Shown: positions 41,702 to 51,288 of the stretch, piece after piece
Position numbering within the stretch: the first letter of the stretch is position 1
Layout of the letters: every line of letters starts with the position of its first letter
Source of the DNA: Gaoshiqia hydrogeniformans
GTDB lineage: Bacteria; Bacteroidota; Bacteroidia; Bacteroidales; Prolixibacteraceae
NCBI RefSeq assembly: GCF_049347105.1
Contig: NZ_CP186334.1
Coordinates: 3,472,001-3,536,000, forward strand
Direction of reading: 5' to 3'
DNA: 64,000 nucleotides
Translations under genes and position numbers: made by a program
The notes under the pieces: generated by a model
Told to the model about the DNA's origin: nothing
The model's input: the letters and a program-made list of their open reading frames with translations, nothing else
Databases searched by the model: none

Positions 41702-43081
41702 ATGAAAAAAATTCTGATCCTTTGTTTTATCGTAATCACGGCCTGGGCCAAATCTGTATTTGGCAAAGAAAGGCCCAATATCCTCTTTGTTTTTATTGAT
41801 GATCTGGGATATGGCGACCTGGGTTGTTACGGGAACAAACGCCACGAAACTCCCCATATTGACCGCCTTGCGAACGAAGGCGTCCGTTTCAGCCAGTTTT
41901 ATGTGAATGCCCCCATTTGTTCCCCTTCGCGGGTGGCGGTAACTACCGGGCAGTATCCTTCGCGTTGGGGAATCACCTCGTTTATTAACGACCGGAAATC
42001 GAATGAAGAGCGGGGAATGAAGAATTTCCTGGAACTCAAGGCTCCTTCGCTGGCCCGGAACATGCAGGAATCAGGATATTACACCGCACACATTGGAAAA
42101 TGGCACATGGGCGGAGGACGCGACATTGGCGACGTACCTTATATTACTGAATACGGATTTAATGAGTCGGTTACACAGTTTGAGGGAATCGGTGAACGTT
42201 ATCTGGCCACTTACGAAACGCTGAACCTGCCCGACAGTACCCGTAACCTGGAGAAAATGTCGGCTGCATTGGGTAAAGGTGAAATACACTGGATCAAACG
42301 CGAAGATTTTACGGAAGTTTTTGTTGACCGCACGATCCGGGCCATTGACCATGCGCTGAAAGAAGAAAAGCCGTTCTACATCAACCTGTGGCCCGACGAT
42401 GTGCATACCCCGCTCGAACCGCCCCGCCACCTGCGCGGAAACGGAAAAACAGACGAGTTATATCGCGGCGTTATTCAGGAGATGGATGCGCAGCTGGCCC
42501 GTTTGTTCGATTACATCCGGAACCATCCGAAACTGAAAGACAACACTCTGATTATTCTCTCGGGCGACAACGGGCCGGCTAAAAACGTAGGCTCCCCGGA
42601 CGGTTTGCGGGGCAGCAAAGGCAACCTGTACGAAGGAGGCATCCGGGAGCCGCTCATCGTGTGGGGGCCCGCTCTGGTTTCTCCAAAGAAACAGGGAACT
42701 GTTAATTCGAAAACCGTATTGGCCGGAATTGATTTATTTCCTTCCATTATTGCCATGACAGGAGCAAAAGAAACAGCCGGCGTTAGCTGCGACGGCATTG
42801 ACGCCAGCCGTGCCCTGCTCGGATACAGGCAGCCTGTGCGCAAAAAATCAATCTGTTGGCAACGTCCGCCGGGAACATCGCGCGAATATCCCGATCTGGC
42901 CATTCGCGAAGGAGACTACAAATTGCTGGTCAATACCGACGGAACGAAGGCCGAGCTTTATAACATCCGGAAAGATGAAGCCGAAACCACGAATCTGGCC
43001 GGTAACTATCCGAATTTAACAACCCGCTTGAAAAAGAAAGTATTGGAATGGTATTCTGTTATGCCGCCGCTCGTTCAGTAG
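41702..43081 (+). CDS. Secreted type I sulfatase
   Basis: From the ATG at 41702 the protein has 459 residues with a signal peptide (1-21, ITAWAKSVFG). The sulfatase core includes ILFVFIDDLGYGDLGCYG (metal-binding aspartates), the formylglycine site C73-SPSR-VAVTTGQYPSRWG, HIGKWHMGGGRD and LSGDNGPAKNVGSPDGLRG. An in-frame extension to 41546 has no protein-like character and overlaps the HTCS end. It follows the HTCS gene on the same strand after 142 bp containing the shared 16-bp element. Substrate subfamily is not resolvable by eye. Confidence 0.9.
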   Translation: MKKILILCFIVITAWAKSVFGKERPNILFVFIDDLGYGDLGCYGNKRHETPHIDRLANEGVRFSQFYVNAPICSPSRVAVTTGQYPSRWGITSFINDRKSNEERGMKNFLELKAPSLARNMQESGYYTAHIGKWHMGGGRDIGDVPYITEYGFNESVTQFEGIGERYLATYETLNLPDSTRNLEKMSAALGKGEIHWIKREDFTEVFVDRTIRAIDHALKEEKPFYINLWPDDVHTPLEPPRHLRGNGKTDELYRGVIQEMDAQLARLFDYIRNHPKLKDNTLIILSGDNGPAKNVGSPDGLRGSKGNLYEGGIREPLIVWGPALVSPKKQGTVNSKTVLAGIDLFPSIIAMTGAKETAGVSCDGIDASRALLGYRQPVRKKSICWQRPPGTSREYPDLAIREGDYKLLVNTDGTKAELYNIRKDEAETTNLAGNYPNLTTRLKKKVLEWYSVMPPLVQ

Positions 43082-43256
43082 ACCGGGATTGGCAGTTCTA
43101 AAGATCGGAAAATAAGTACTTCGGCGAATCAGGATCATTGTTCGCCGGATAGCACGTTTGTGTTTTTTAAACATTCATCTTCTGCAAGGGCCTCCTCTTC
43201 GAACATTACTCCATCACGATGAATAATTTGTGCTGAAGGAATGAAAAGCTGAAGGC

Positions 43257-43264
43257 TATTTTTG
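43257..43264 (+). promoter_or_regulatory. -7 promoter element of the first SusC gene
   Basis: TATTTTTG matches TAnnTTTG and ends 29 bp before the SusC ATG at 43294. The only upstream TTTG (43227-43230) is 26 bp away, wider than usual, as can occur at activator-dependent promoters. Confidence 0.45.
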
Positions 43265-43293
43265 AAACCGTATATAATCCTAAATCTTCAGTT

Positions 43294-46200
43294 ATGAGAA
43301 AAAATCTGATTATTTTACTATTGTTTTTTTCCTATTTTGTATCCTACGGACAATCTCATCCAGGGGCTGTTTCCGGGACCATTACGGATTCTGAAGGACA
43401 GGCCGTTCCGGGAGCAACCATTGTTTTGAAAGGGATCACCAACGGGACCATTAGTAATCTAAACGGTTCTTATTCCTTAAAAAATGTAAAAAATACCGAT
43501 GTTCTTATTTTCAGTTTTATCGGGTATAAAACACAGGAGGTAACCATTGGTAACAAAACGGTGATCAATGTCGTCCTGACGTCCGACGATGTAGCGATGG
43601 AAGAAGTGGTCATTGTCGGCTACGGTGTGCAAAAGAAAGAAAGTTCGGTAGCCGCCATTTCTCAGGTTGACGGCGACGTGCTTAAAAAAGCCAGCACGGT
43701 CTCCCTGTCCAATGCCCTGACCGGGCAGGTACAAGGAGTTTTTACGGTCCAAACCGATGGCGAACCGGGGAGCGATGCCGCAAATGTTTTTATTCGCGGA
43801 AAATCGTCGTGGGTAAGTAATGTACCCCTGGTGCTGATTGATGGCGTTGAAGGAAATCTCAACGACATCGACCCGAACGAGATCGAAACATTATCGGTTT
43901 TAAAAGATGCCTCTGCAACCGCCGTTTTTGGGGTGAAAGGAGCCAACGGGGTCATCCTGATCACCACGAAAAGGGGACAGGCCGGCGGAATAAAACTGAC
44001 ATTCAATTCGGAATTTGGCTTAAAAAATCCCTTGCTGCGCCGGAACATGTTCGACAGTTACGCCACCGCCCTGATCATGAATGAGGCCTATAAAAACGAC
44101 GGAAGCTGGAATCTTCTTTTGCCCGACGACGTTTTGGAGCATTACCGGACACAGGACATGCCTTACCTGTATCCGAACACCGACTGGGAAGAACTTTGCG
44201 TGAGAGATTTTGGGATTACCCAGAAACAAAGTATCAGTATCTCCGGGGGATCGAGTCATGCACGTATTTATGCGTCGTTTTCGTACACCTATGACGGCGA
44301 CATCCTGAAAACGGTGAAGCAACCGGAATACGACCCGGCCTATAAATATAACCGGTACAATTACCGGGTAAACGCCGATTTTGACATCACTCCAAGTACA
44401 GTACTGTCGATGAATGCCGGCGGCTATGTCGGGATTAAAAATCAACCCAACGAATCTGCCTCTATCCGGACTTACCGCCCGATTTTCATGTTGGGCCCGA
44501 TGGTGATCCCCAACGAATATCCCGCATGGATATTGGATCAGTATCCCGATCCGGCCCATCCCGACGAAACGGGTGCACGTCCGGCCAGCACCGGGGTCAT
44601 CAATGCCAATAACCCGTACAATGCCATTAATTACAGCGGTTTTAAACAAACCAAATCAACAGGTCTGGTAACTGCATTCGTGTTGAAACAAAAACTTGAT
44701 TTTATCACAAAAGGACTTTCGGTACAGGGAAAAGTCGCTTTCAACCACGATGAAGCTTACCTGAAAGCCTATAATTACGACAAAGTGGCCTATCGTTTGC
44801 TCACCGACGGCACCTGGGTCAGGTATAAAGGCCGCGATAATACCGACGGCGAAGGAACCGAACTTCCGATTAGCCCGGGAAGTGAAGATATTTCAGATAC
44901 GCCCTTCCGCAGCTGGTATTACGAGGCCTCACTCAGTTATGCCCGTACCTTTAAAGACCACAGCGTTTCTGCGCTGTTCCTCGGGCAAAGACGTACCTGG
45001 CAGGATGATGTTGATTTTCCGCATTTTGAAGAAGGTATTGTGGGCCGTGTTACCTACGACTATAAAGCCAAATACATGCTCGAGGTAAACCTGGGTCTGA
45101 ACGGATCGGAACAGTTTGCGCCCAAAAACAGGTATGGTTTCTTTCCATCGTATGCCGTTGGCTGGAACCTGCACCAGGAAAAGTTTATGGCTGCGCTCCA
45201 GCCCTGGATTTCACGGTTCAAGATTAAATACTCGTATGGCGAAGTGGGCAGCGACAATGCTGGGGGGCAACGATGGCTTTATACATCGACCTATGCAAAC
45301 GGTACAACCAACCAGGATGAATATAAACCGGGAACGGCTGACAATCCGGGAACCAATATCACACCAATTGTAGAAGGGACGGTGGCCAACGAGAATGCCA
45401 CCTGGGAACGGGCCAAAAAACAGGATCTCGGGATCGAACTGGGTTTCCTGAAAAACAACAAATTCTTGTTGACCATGGACTTTTTCAAGGAAGACCGCGA
45501 CCATATCCTCCTGAGCCGCTTATCGCTGCCCGACTGGTTTGGCGTAGGCGCTAAACAGCAAAACCTGGGTGCCACCGAAACAAAAGGTTATGAAATAGAA
45601 CTGAAATATACCGGAGGCAAACGCGAAGGATTGCAATACTGGGCAAAGGCAGGCGTCAGTTTTAGTGATAACCGGATTATTTACAGGGACGAACCCTATT
45701 ATAAACCGGAATACCAGAAAATGGCCGGCCGGCGAATCGACCAGTTATTCGGATATGTCACCACCGGTTATATTGACAATGTCGACGAACGGGCAGCTGT
45801 GCCGCGTTACGGAAGCGGGATTGTCGGCCTGGGCGATGTGACTTATATTGATTTTAACGGCGATGGGGCGATTGATAACAACGACCGGGTGCCGATGGGC
45901 TATGCCGGAACTTATCCCCTGTATTTCTTCAGTTTTTCCGGTGGCTTGAATTGGAAAAACTTCGATCTCGATTTTACCTTCCAGGGGGCGACGAAAACCT
46001 CACGGGTGATGGTCGACGCCTTTTTATGGCCCTTGCACCGCCTTGCAAACCAGTATTTCGACTACCAAAGCGATTACTGGACGCCCGACAATCTGAATGC
46101 GCGATACCCGGCTTTGCACATGGACGCCAACCGGGCCCAGAACAATATTACCGACGGTACCGTAACCACCACCAGCTTGTTCAACGCATCGTATCTCCGC

Positions 46201-46422
46201 CTGAAAACAGCACAGTTGGGCTACGTGATCCCGAAAGAACTTACCGGAAAATTCAGAATAGACAAGTGTCGCTTATACCTCCAGGGGAATAATTTGTGGA
46301 CCTGGTCTCCCGATTACCCGATCGGCGACCCGGAAGGAACCGACGCCGGCAACGGAAACGTGACTTACGGATATTATCCGCTGATCAGACGAATTACGCT
46401 TGGCTTGCAAGTAACATTTTAA
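43294..46422 (+). CDS. SusC-like TonB-dependent outer-membrane transporter (pair 1)
   Basis: The 1042-residue protein has a signal peptide (1-19) and the N-terminal carboxypeptidase-regulatory-like domain of SusC proteins (about 24-105: VSGTITDSEGQAVPGATIVLKG). The plug follows (VGYGVQKKESSVAAIS; VFIRGKSSWVSNVPLVLIDG; LKDASATAVFGVKGANGVILITTKRG) and then the 22-strand barrel ending in GLQVTF. It imports oligosaccharides through the outer membrane, powered by TonB. The SusD gene follows after 19 bp. It should work with the sulfatases and glycosidases around it. Conserved SusC features are intact and length is standard. Confidence 0.96.
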   Translation: MRKNLIILLLFFSYFVSYGQSHPGAVSGTITDSEGQAVPGATIVLKGITNGTISNLNGSYSLKNVKNTDVLIFSFIGYKTQEVTIGNKTVINVVLTSDDVAMEEVVIVGYGVQKKESSVAAISQVDGDVLKKASTVSLSNALTGQVQGVFTVQTDGEPGSDAANVFIRGKSSWVSNVPLVLIDGVEGNLNDIDPNEIETLSVLKDASATAVFGVKGANGVILITTKRGQAGGIKLTFNSEFGLKNPLLRRNMFDSYATALIMNEAYKNDGSWNLLLPDDVLEHYRTQDMPYLYPNTDWEELCVRDFGITQKQSISISGGSSHARIYASFSYTYDGDILKTVKQPEYDPAYKYNRYNYRVNADFDITPSTVLSMNAGGYVGIKNQPNESASIRTYRPIFMLGPMVIPNEYPAWILDQYPDPAHPDETGARPASTGVINANNPYNAINYSGFKQTKSTGLVTAFVLKQKLDFITKGLSVQGKVAFNHDEAYLKAYNYDKVAYRLLTDGTWVRYKGRDNTDGEGTELPISPGSEDISDTPFRSWYYEASLSYARTFKDHSVSALFLGQRRTWQDDVDFPHFEEGIVGRVTYDYKAKYMLEVNLGLNGSEQFAPKNRYGFFPSYAVGWNLHQEKFMAALQPWISRFKIKYSYGEVGSDNAGGQRWLYTSTYANGTTNQDEYKPGTADNPGTNITPIVEGTVANENATWERAKKQDLGIELGFLKNNKFLLTMDFFKEDRDHILLSRLSLPDWFGVGAKQQNLGATETKGYEIELKYTGGKREGLQYWAKAGVSFSDNRIIYRDEPYYKPEYQKMAGRRIDQLFGYVTTGYIDNVDERAAVPRYGSGIVGLGDVTYIDFNGDGAIDNNDRVPMGYAGTYPLYFFSFSGGLNWKNFDLDFTFQGATKTSRVMVDAFLWPLHRLANQYFDYQSDYWTPDNLNARYPALHMDANRAQNNITDGTVTTTSLFNASYLRLKTAQLGYVIPKELTGKFRIDKCRLYLQGNNLWTWSPDYPIGDPEGTDAGNGNVTYGYYPLIRRITLGLQVTF

Positions 46423-46441
46423 CCACGAATAAGCTACGATT

Positions 46442-48190
46442 ATGAAAATATATATCATACCAATTATCGTTATGTTAGGAATGCTTTTCGCTTCCTGTGA
46501 AAGCGATTACCTGGATAAGATGGCAGAATCTGACGGATATGATGATGCGGCTGTTTTTCAGGACTCGGTGAATTTTAAGAATTTCAACGATAAATTAATT
46601 GTGACGCCCTTGTTGAAACGCCACCGGAACGATACACGGCCGTTGGGCGATTTCGACGATGTGTCAGATAACTCGATATCGGGGGCCGACTGGACCGGAG
46701 TTCCTTCGGTATTGGCGGCGACAGGCGATTTCTATTCGATGAGAACGGCAGATCCCGCCGTGATGGCCAATAACGGAACCTGGTCGCGAATATGGTCTTT
46801 GGTTCGTGTTGCCAACGTATGTATCAAAAACATCGACCAATACCCGGGTAGTGTAAAATCAAGAAACCGGATATTGGGCACCAGCTATTTTTTCAGAGGG
46901 TACTGTTATTTTGAGCTGACCCGCCGCTGGGGAGGGATGCCTTATTTTTACAAACCGATCGGTGCAGACGAGAACATGGACGTACCGAGGTTATCGTACC
47001 AGGAAACAATGCTTTTGGCTGCTGCCGACCTCGACAGCGCCGCGATGTATCTCGAACCGGTTATTGCAGAAAGCGACTGGGGCCGCCCGACACAGGTAGC
47101 CGCGCTTGCATTTAAAGCGAAAGCGCTGGTCTATGCAGCCAGCGAGTTTGCCACCATGCAGCCAGGCGCCCGGAACGATTTGTGGGACGATGCCGCCCTT
47201 GCAGCCGATGAAGCAATCCGCTTAGCCGAGGCGAATGATTACGGGTTAGCCCCGATCGATAAATATTATTACATCTTTAAAGAGAATGAAGAAGAAGTAT
47301 ATACCAAAGAAATTCTGTATGGGCGCCGTTATGACCACACTTGGGGATCCAACTCGTACAAGCAGCGGTATCGTCCGCCGGGCCAGTTATCCGGACAGTA
47401 TGCAACGGCCCCGAACCAAACGCTGGTCGATTGTTTCGAAATGCAGGCTACCGGTCTGCCGGTGTCTGACCCTGCATCGGGTTACAATCCCCAGGATCCT
47501 TATGCCGGCCGCGATCCCCGTTTTGCCGAATCAATTATCCGCAACCAGCAGGTTGTGATGGGCCGGACCATGCAAATATTCGACAAAGACGAAACAAAAA
47601 CCCCGGCCACCTTCGGCTCAACCGATTTGGTTTATACGGCAGGTCAGGTAAGCATGGGTTACACCAAAACCGGCTATTACAACAACAAGTGGATGGGGCG
47701 TACCTTCAATGCGAACCTTGATATGCACTATCCTGAGATTCGCATGTCGGAAGTTTACCTGCTGTTTGCCGAAGCGGCCAACGAAGCCTGGGCTTCGCCG
47801 ACACAGCGTAATACCGCCTGCAAATATTCCGCTGAAGAGGCGGTCAATATCGTACGGACCAGGGCGCAGATGCCCGATGTGGCTTCCAAATTCCTGAATA
47901 AAGACGATTTCAGAGAACGGGTCAGGAATGAACGGCGCGTGGAACTTTGCTTCGAAGACAATCGCCTGTTTGACATCCGCAGGTGGTATATTGCACACCT
48001 TCCCGAAAACAGGGACATCTGGAAGATGGAAATTGCAAAAGTGGCGAAAGACGCAACTCATCCAACCGGGTTCAGATATACCCCCAGGTTATATAAACAA
48101 CGGGTTTTTGAAGAAAGACATTACCTGTTTGTAATCAAATTGGATGATACCAACATTGGGCCGAATTTTAAACAAAACCCGGGATGGTAA
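46442..48190 (+). CDS. SusD-like surface glycan-binding lipoprotein (pair 1)
   Basis: The 582-residue protein has a lipoprotein signal with cysteine at about 19 (MLFASCESDYLD), the tetratricopeptide-like helices and the C-terminal RagB/SusD domain (EIRMSEVYLLFAEAANEAW; NERRVELCFEDNRLFDIRRW). SusD proteins form the lid of the SusC channel and bind the oligosaccharide at the cell surface. It is translated right after SusC, and its stop precedes the second SusC start (48217) by 26 bp, so both pairs appear to be one operon. Confidence 0.95.
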   Translation: MKIYIIPIIVMLGMLFASCESDYLDKMAESDGYDDAAVFQDSVNFKNFNDKLIVTPLLKRHRNDTRPLGDFDDVSDNSISGADWTGVPSVLAATGDFYSMRTADPAVMANNGTWSRIWSLVRVANVCIKNIDQYPGSVKSRNRILGTSYFFRGYCYFELTRRWGGMPYFYKPIGADENMDVPRLSYQETMLLAAADLDSAAMYLEPVIAESDWGRPTQVAALAFKAKALVYAASEFATMQPGARNDLWDDAALAADEAIRLAEANDYGLAPIDKYYYIFKENEEEVYTKEILYGRRYDHTWGSNSYKQRYRPPGQLSGQYATAPNQTLVDCFEMQATGLPVSDPASGYNPQDPYAGRDPRFAESIIRNQQVVMGRTMQIFDKDETKTPATFGSTDLVYTAGQVSMGYTKTGYYNNKWMGRTFNANLDMHYPEIRMSEVYLLFAEAANEAWASPTQRNTACKYSAEEAVNIVRTRAQMPDVASKFLNKDDFRERVRNERRVELCFEDNRLFDIRRWYIAHLPENRDIWKMEIAKVAKDATHPTGFRYTPRLYKQRVFEERHYLFVIKLDDTNIGPNFKQNPGW

Positions 48191-48216
48191 TTTTCTTAAC
48201 CATAAAAAACACGGAT

Positions 48217-51200
48217 ATGAACTTATACAGAAATATACTTGTCGTATTTTGCTTTTTGTTTTTGTGTCAGGGATTTACATTAACCGCGCAAAACAAGAAT
48301 ACGAAAAAGGCAACTGTCATCAAAATGGCCTTGGATGCAAAGGTGGTTGACGATTCCGGAAAACCTGTCCCCGGCGCCAGGGTTTATTCTTCCCTGTCAA
48401 GGATTTATACCAGCACTGGTTCAGATGGGGGATTTAAGTTTGCGAGCTCAACAAATGATATGCTGGTCATTAAAGCAGATGGCTACCAGACAAAAACCAT
48501 CAATCCGACGGATGAAGAGTTGCAGGACGGGAAAATTGTCCTGGTACGGGAGAAGGTGTTAAACGGCGGGAATAACCAGGTGGCGCTGCCTTTTGGATAC
48601 ACCACCGAAAGAAGGAGCGTAGGCGCCTATTCAACCGTAAAGGGAGAAAAGCTGCAAAATACCCCCGCCATGTCGATCCAGAGTACGCTGGGAGGCCGGT
48701 TAAACGGTTTATTCCAGATGCAAAACACCTTGGTTCCCGGATGGACCAACCACACCATGTATGTACGCGGGGGCTGGGGCGATTACATCACCATTGTTGA
48801 CGGCGTGGAACGTACGCTGGAATATATTGAGCCGGAAGTGATTGAAAGTGTGGAACTGTTAAAAGACGCCACCATGAAAGCGATGTACGGCGGCTTGCAG
48901 GCCAACGGAATCTTGCTGATCACCACCAAACGGGGTAAAGCCTACGAAAACAGTGTCCGGGTAAATGTCGAACGAGGGATTCAGACCCCCTCCCGTTTGC
49001 CGGAGTTCCTGAATTCGTATGATTATGCCACCTACTACAACCAGGCGTTGGCCAACGATGGTTACGCGCCTCTGTACGATCAGGCAGCGCTCGACGCTTA
49101 TAAAAACCACACCGACCCGATCCGTTATCCCGATGTTGATTTTTATAAAGAATTTCTGAACAAAACCTTCAGCATGACGCGCATTAATACCCAGTTAAGC
49201 GGAGGAAATGATCATTCCCGGTACTTTGCGCACATCGGTTACCAGGGAAACGGGGGATTGGAGAAGCATACCCAATATCCCAATGCGGATGATATTTTCA
49301 CCGTCAGGACGTCTATTGATATGGATGTGCTTGATTTTATCACGATGAATGCCGGTTTCAACGGGGCGTCGCAGGTGAAAGAGTGGCCCAATATTTCAAC
49401 CCAGAACTTCTTTGCGCCATTGGCGGCACATCATCCGAACGATTACCCGATTTTAATTCCCGGAGCAATGGTTGGCGCGCCTGACCAGTATGTGATTGGC
49501 GGTACGGCTGAAAAACAGAATAACCCGTATGGCTTGCTTACCGGAAGAGGTTATGCCGAACGCAGGTACACTTACATCCAGTCTGATTTTGGGCTGACCT
49601 TTGATTTTAACGAATGGATAAAAGGGCTGAAAGTGAGACCTTTTGTGTCGTTCGATGTTTACAATGTGGAAACAGCGACCAAGGCAGCTACGTTTACCGT
49701 ATATGAACCCGTTTACGATCAGTCAACAGGAACACTGGGCTTTAACCGGTGGGGAACCACCACCCAGGCAACCAGCCAGTCGCGATCGGGAGCCGAAGTT
49801 CAGCGAAATTACGCGGTTAATGTAACTGCCAATTATGACCGGACATTCGGGAAGCATGAGATTAAAGGGCTGCTGAACTTTTACCAGTCACGAAATGAGA
49901 TCCGCAATGTTCACGAAGACCCGCGGCGGCAGAACCTGGGCTTGCACCTGAGCGATATGATAGCGGATAAATATATTATTGAAGCCAATATAAACCGGGT
50001 AGGGGTGACCTCATTCTCGAAAGACAACCGTTACGGGTACTTTCCTGCAGTGGGCGCCGGCTGGATCCTGTCGGAGGAAGATTTCCTGTCGGGCGCCGGT
50101 TTCCTCGATCTGTTAAAATTACGCGCATCTTATGGTGTACTGGGATCGACAACCTACACCGCCGAAGGCGGTTTTGCAACCCACCTGTACCGGGATGTAT
50201 GGCGACAAAACGGAACCATCGACATGAACGGAGACAATTACCTGGTATCGCTCGACCGTACGGGTAACCCGAACCTCGGCTTCCAAAAGAGTTACGAGTT
50301 CAACGCGGGAATCGACGCTGTTATGTTTAACCGGACAAGCCGCCTGAGCCTGGGGTATTTCAATAATATAAACGATGATTTTATCGGCGACCGCGGGAAC
50401 ATCATTCCCGGAGTGATCGGTAAAAATGAAGCACTCCCGTTCTGGAACTTCAAAAAATTCGGACTGCAGGGGGTTGAAGGCGAACTGTGGTACGACCGCT
50501 ATTTCGGAGATCTTCAGTTTAGTTTCGGTGCGAATATGACTTACGGAATATCGAAGCGGATAAAAGACGGGGAACCTGCCTATCCGTCCGATACCTTTAA
50601 CGGATTAATAACCGTCGGACGCCCGGTTGATGCCATTATGGGACTCGAAGCGATCGGCGTATTCAAAGATCAGGCTGATATTGAGGATTCTCCTCTGCAA
50701 ATGTTTGGCCCGGTCAGACCCGGCGACATCAAATATGCCGACGCCAACAAAGATGGGTATGTTGACGAGCGCGACCGCGACGAGATTGGAAATTCAAGTC
50801 CCCGGCTCCAGTACGGCTTCAATATCGACCTCAAATACAAAGGATTTAACCTGAGTGTTTTGGTGATGGGATATGGCAAGTATAACCGTTTGCTGAATAC
50901 CCAGTATTACCAGATTTACGGAAACAGGAAATATTCGCAGGTAGTCATTGACGGTCTGCCAAATGGCAATGCACATCCGCAGTTGTCGGCATTTTCTTAT
51001 GAAAACAACTTCGTGAATTCAACCTACTGGATTGTTAACAGCGCTTTTATGAAGCTGCGGAACGTGGAACTGGGCTATACCCTGCCACACAAACTGACGC
51101 AAAAGGTTGGGGTGAATGATGTTAAGCTGTTTACCAGGGGATATAACCTGTTAACCTTATCTAAAATTAAAGACCTGGATCCTGAAAACCTGAATGCGGG

Positions 51201-51258
51201 GATCGGCAACTTCCCCTTGTGTTCGACCTTTTCAGCAGGGGTTTCAGTTTCTTTTTAG
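48217..51258 (+). CDS. SusC-like TonB-dependent outer-membrane transporter (pair 2)
   Basis: From the ATG at 48217 the protein has 1013 residues, with a signal peptide (1-25, FCFLFLCQGFTLTAQN). The regulatory-like domain (about 35-100, VVDDSGKPVPGARVYSSLSR) is followed by the plug (RRSVGAYSTVKGEKLQNTPA; MYVRGGWGDYITIVDGVER; LKDATMKAMYGGLQANGILLITTKRG) and the barrel ending in FSAGVSVSF. The plug differs clearly from pair 1: the RGxxS...PLVLIDG motif is changed to RGGWGDYITIVDG, so the two transporters should bind different oligosaccharides. The frame open to 48184 overlaps the SusD stop and has no signal. Confidence 0.94.
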   Translation: MNLYRNILVVFCFLFLCQGFTLTAQNKNTKKATVIKMALDAKVVDDSGKPVPGARVYSSLSRIYTSTGSDGGFKFASSTNDMLVIKADGYQTKTINPTDEELQDGKIVLVREKVLNGGNNQVALPFGYTTERRSVGAYSTVKGEKLQNTPAMSIQSTLGGRLNGLFQMQNTLVPGWTNHTMYVRGGWGDYITIVDGVERTLEYIEPEVIESVELLKDATMKAMYGGLQANGILLITTKRGKAYENSVRVNVERGIQTPSRLPEFLNSYDYATYYNQALANDGYAPLYDQAALDAYKNHTDPIRYPDVDFYKEFLNKTFSMTRINTQLSGGNDHSRYFAHIGYQGNGGLEKHTQYPNADDIFTVRTSIDMDVLDFITMNAGFNGASQVKEWPNISTQNFFAPLAAHHPNDYPILIPGAMVGAPDQYVIGGTAEKQNNPYGLLTGRGYAERRYTYIQSDFGLTFDFNEWIKGLKVRPFVSFDVYNVETATKAATFTVYEPVYDQSTGTLGFNRWGTTTQATSQSRSGAEVQRNYAVNVTANYDRTFGKHEIKGLLNFYQSRNEIRNVHEDPRRQNLGLHLSDMIADKYIIEANINRVGVTSFSKDNRYGYFPAVGAGWILSEEDFLSGAGFLDLLKLRASYGVLGSTTYTAEGGFATHLYRDVWRQNGTIDMNGDNYLVSLDRTGNPNLGFQKSYEFNAGIDAVMFNRTSRLSLGYFNNINDDFIGDRGNIIPGVIGKNEALPFWNFKKFGLQGVEGELWYDRYFGDLQFSFGANMTYGISKRIKDGEPAYPSDTFNGLITVGRPVDAIMGLEAIGVFKDQADIEDSPLQMFGPVRPGDIKYADANKDGYVDERDRDEIGNSSPRLQYGFNIDLKYKGFNLSVLVMGYGKYNRLLNTQYYQIYGNRKYSQVVIDGLPNGNAHPQLSAFSYENNFVNSTYWIVNSAFMKLRNVELGYTLPHKLTQKVGVNDVKLFTRGYNLLTLSKIKDLDPENLNAGIGNFPLCSTFSAGVSVSF

Positions 51259-51288
51259 ATCATATGAACCATAGTAAAATCGACAAAA

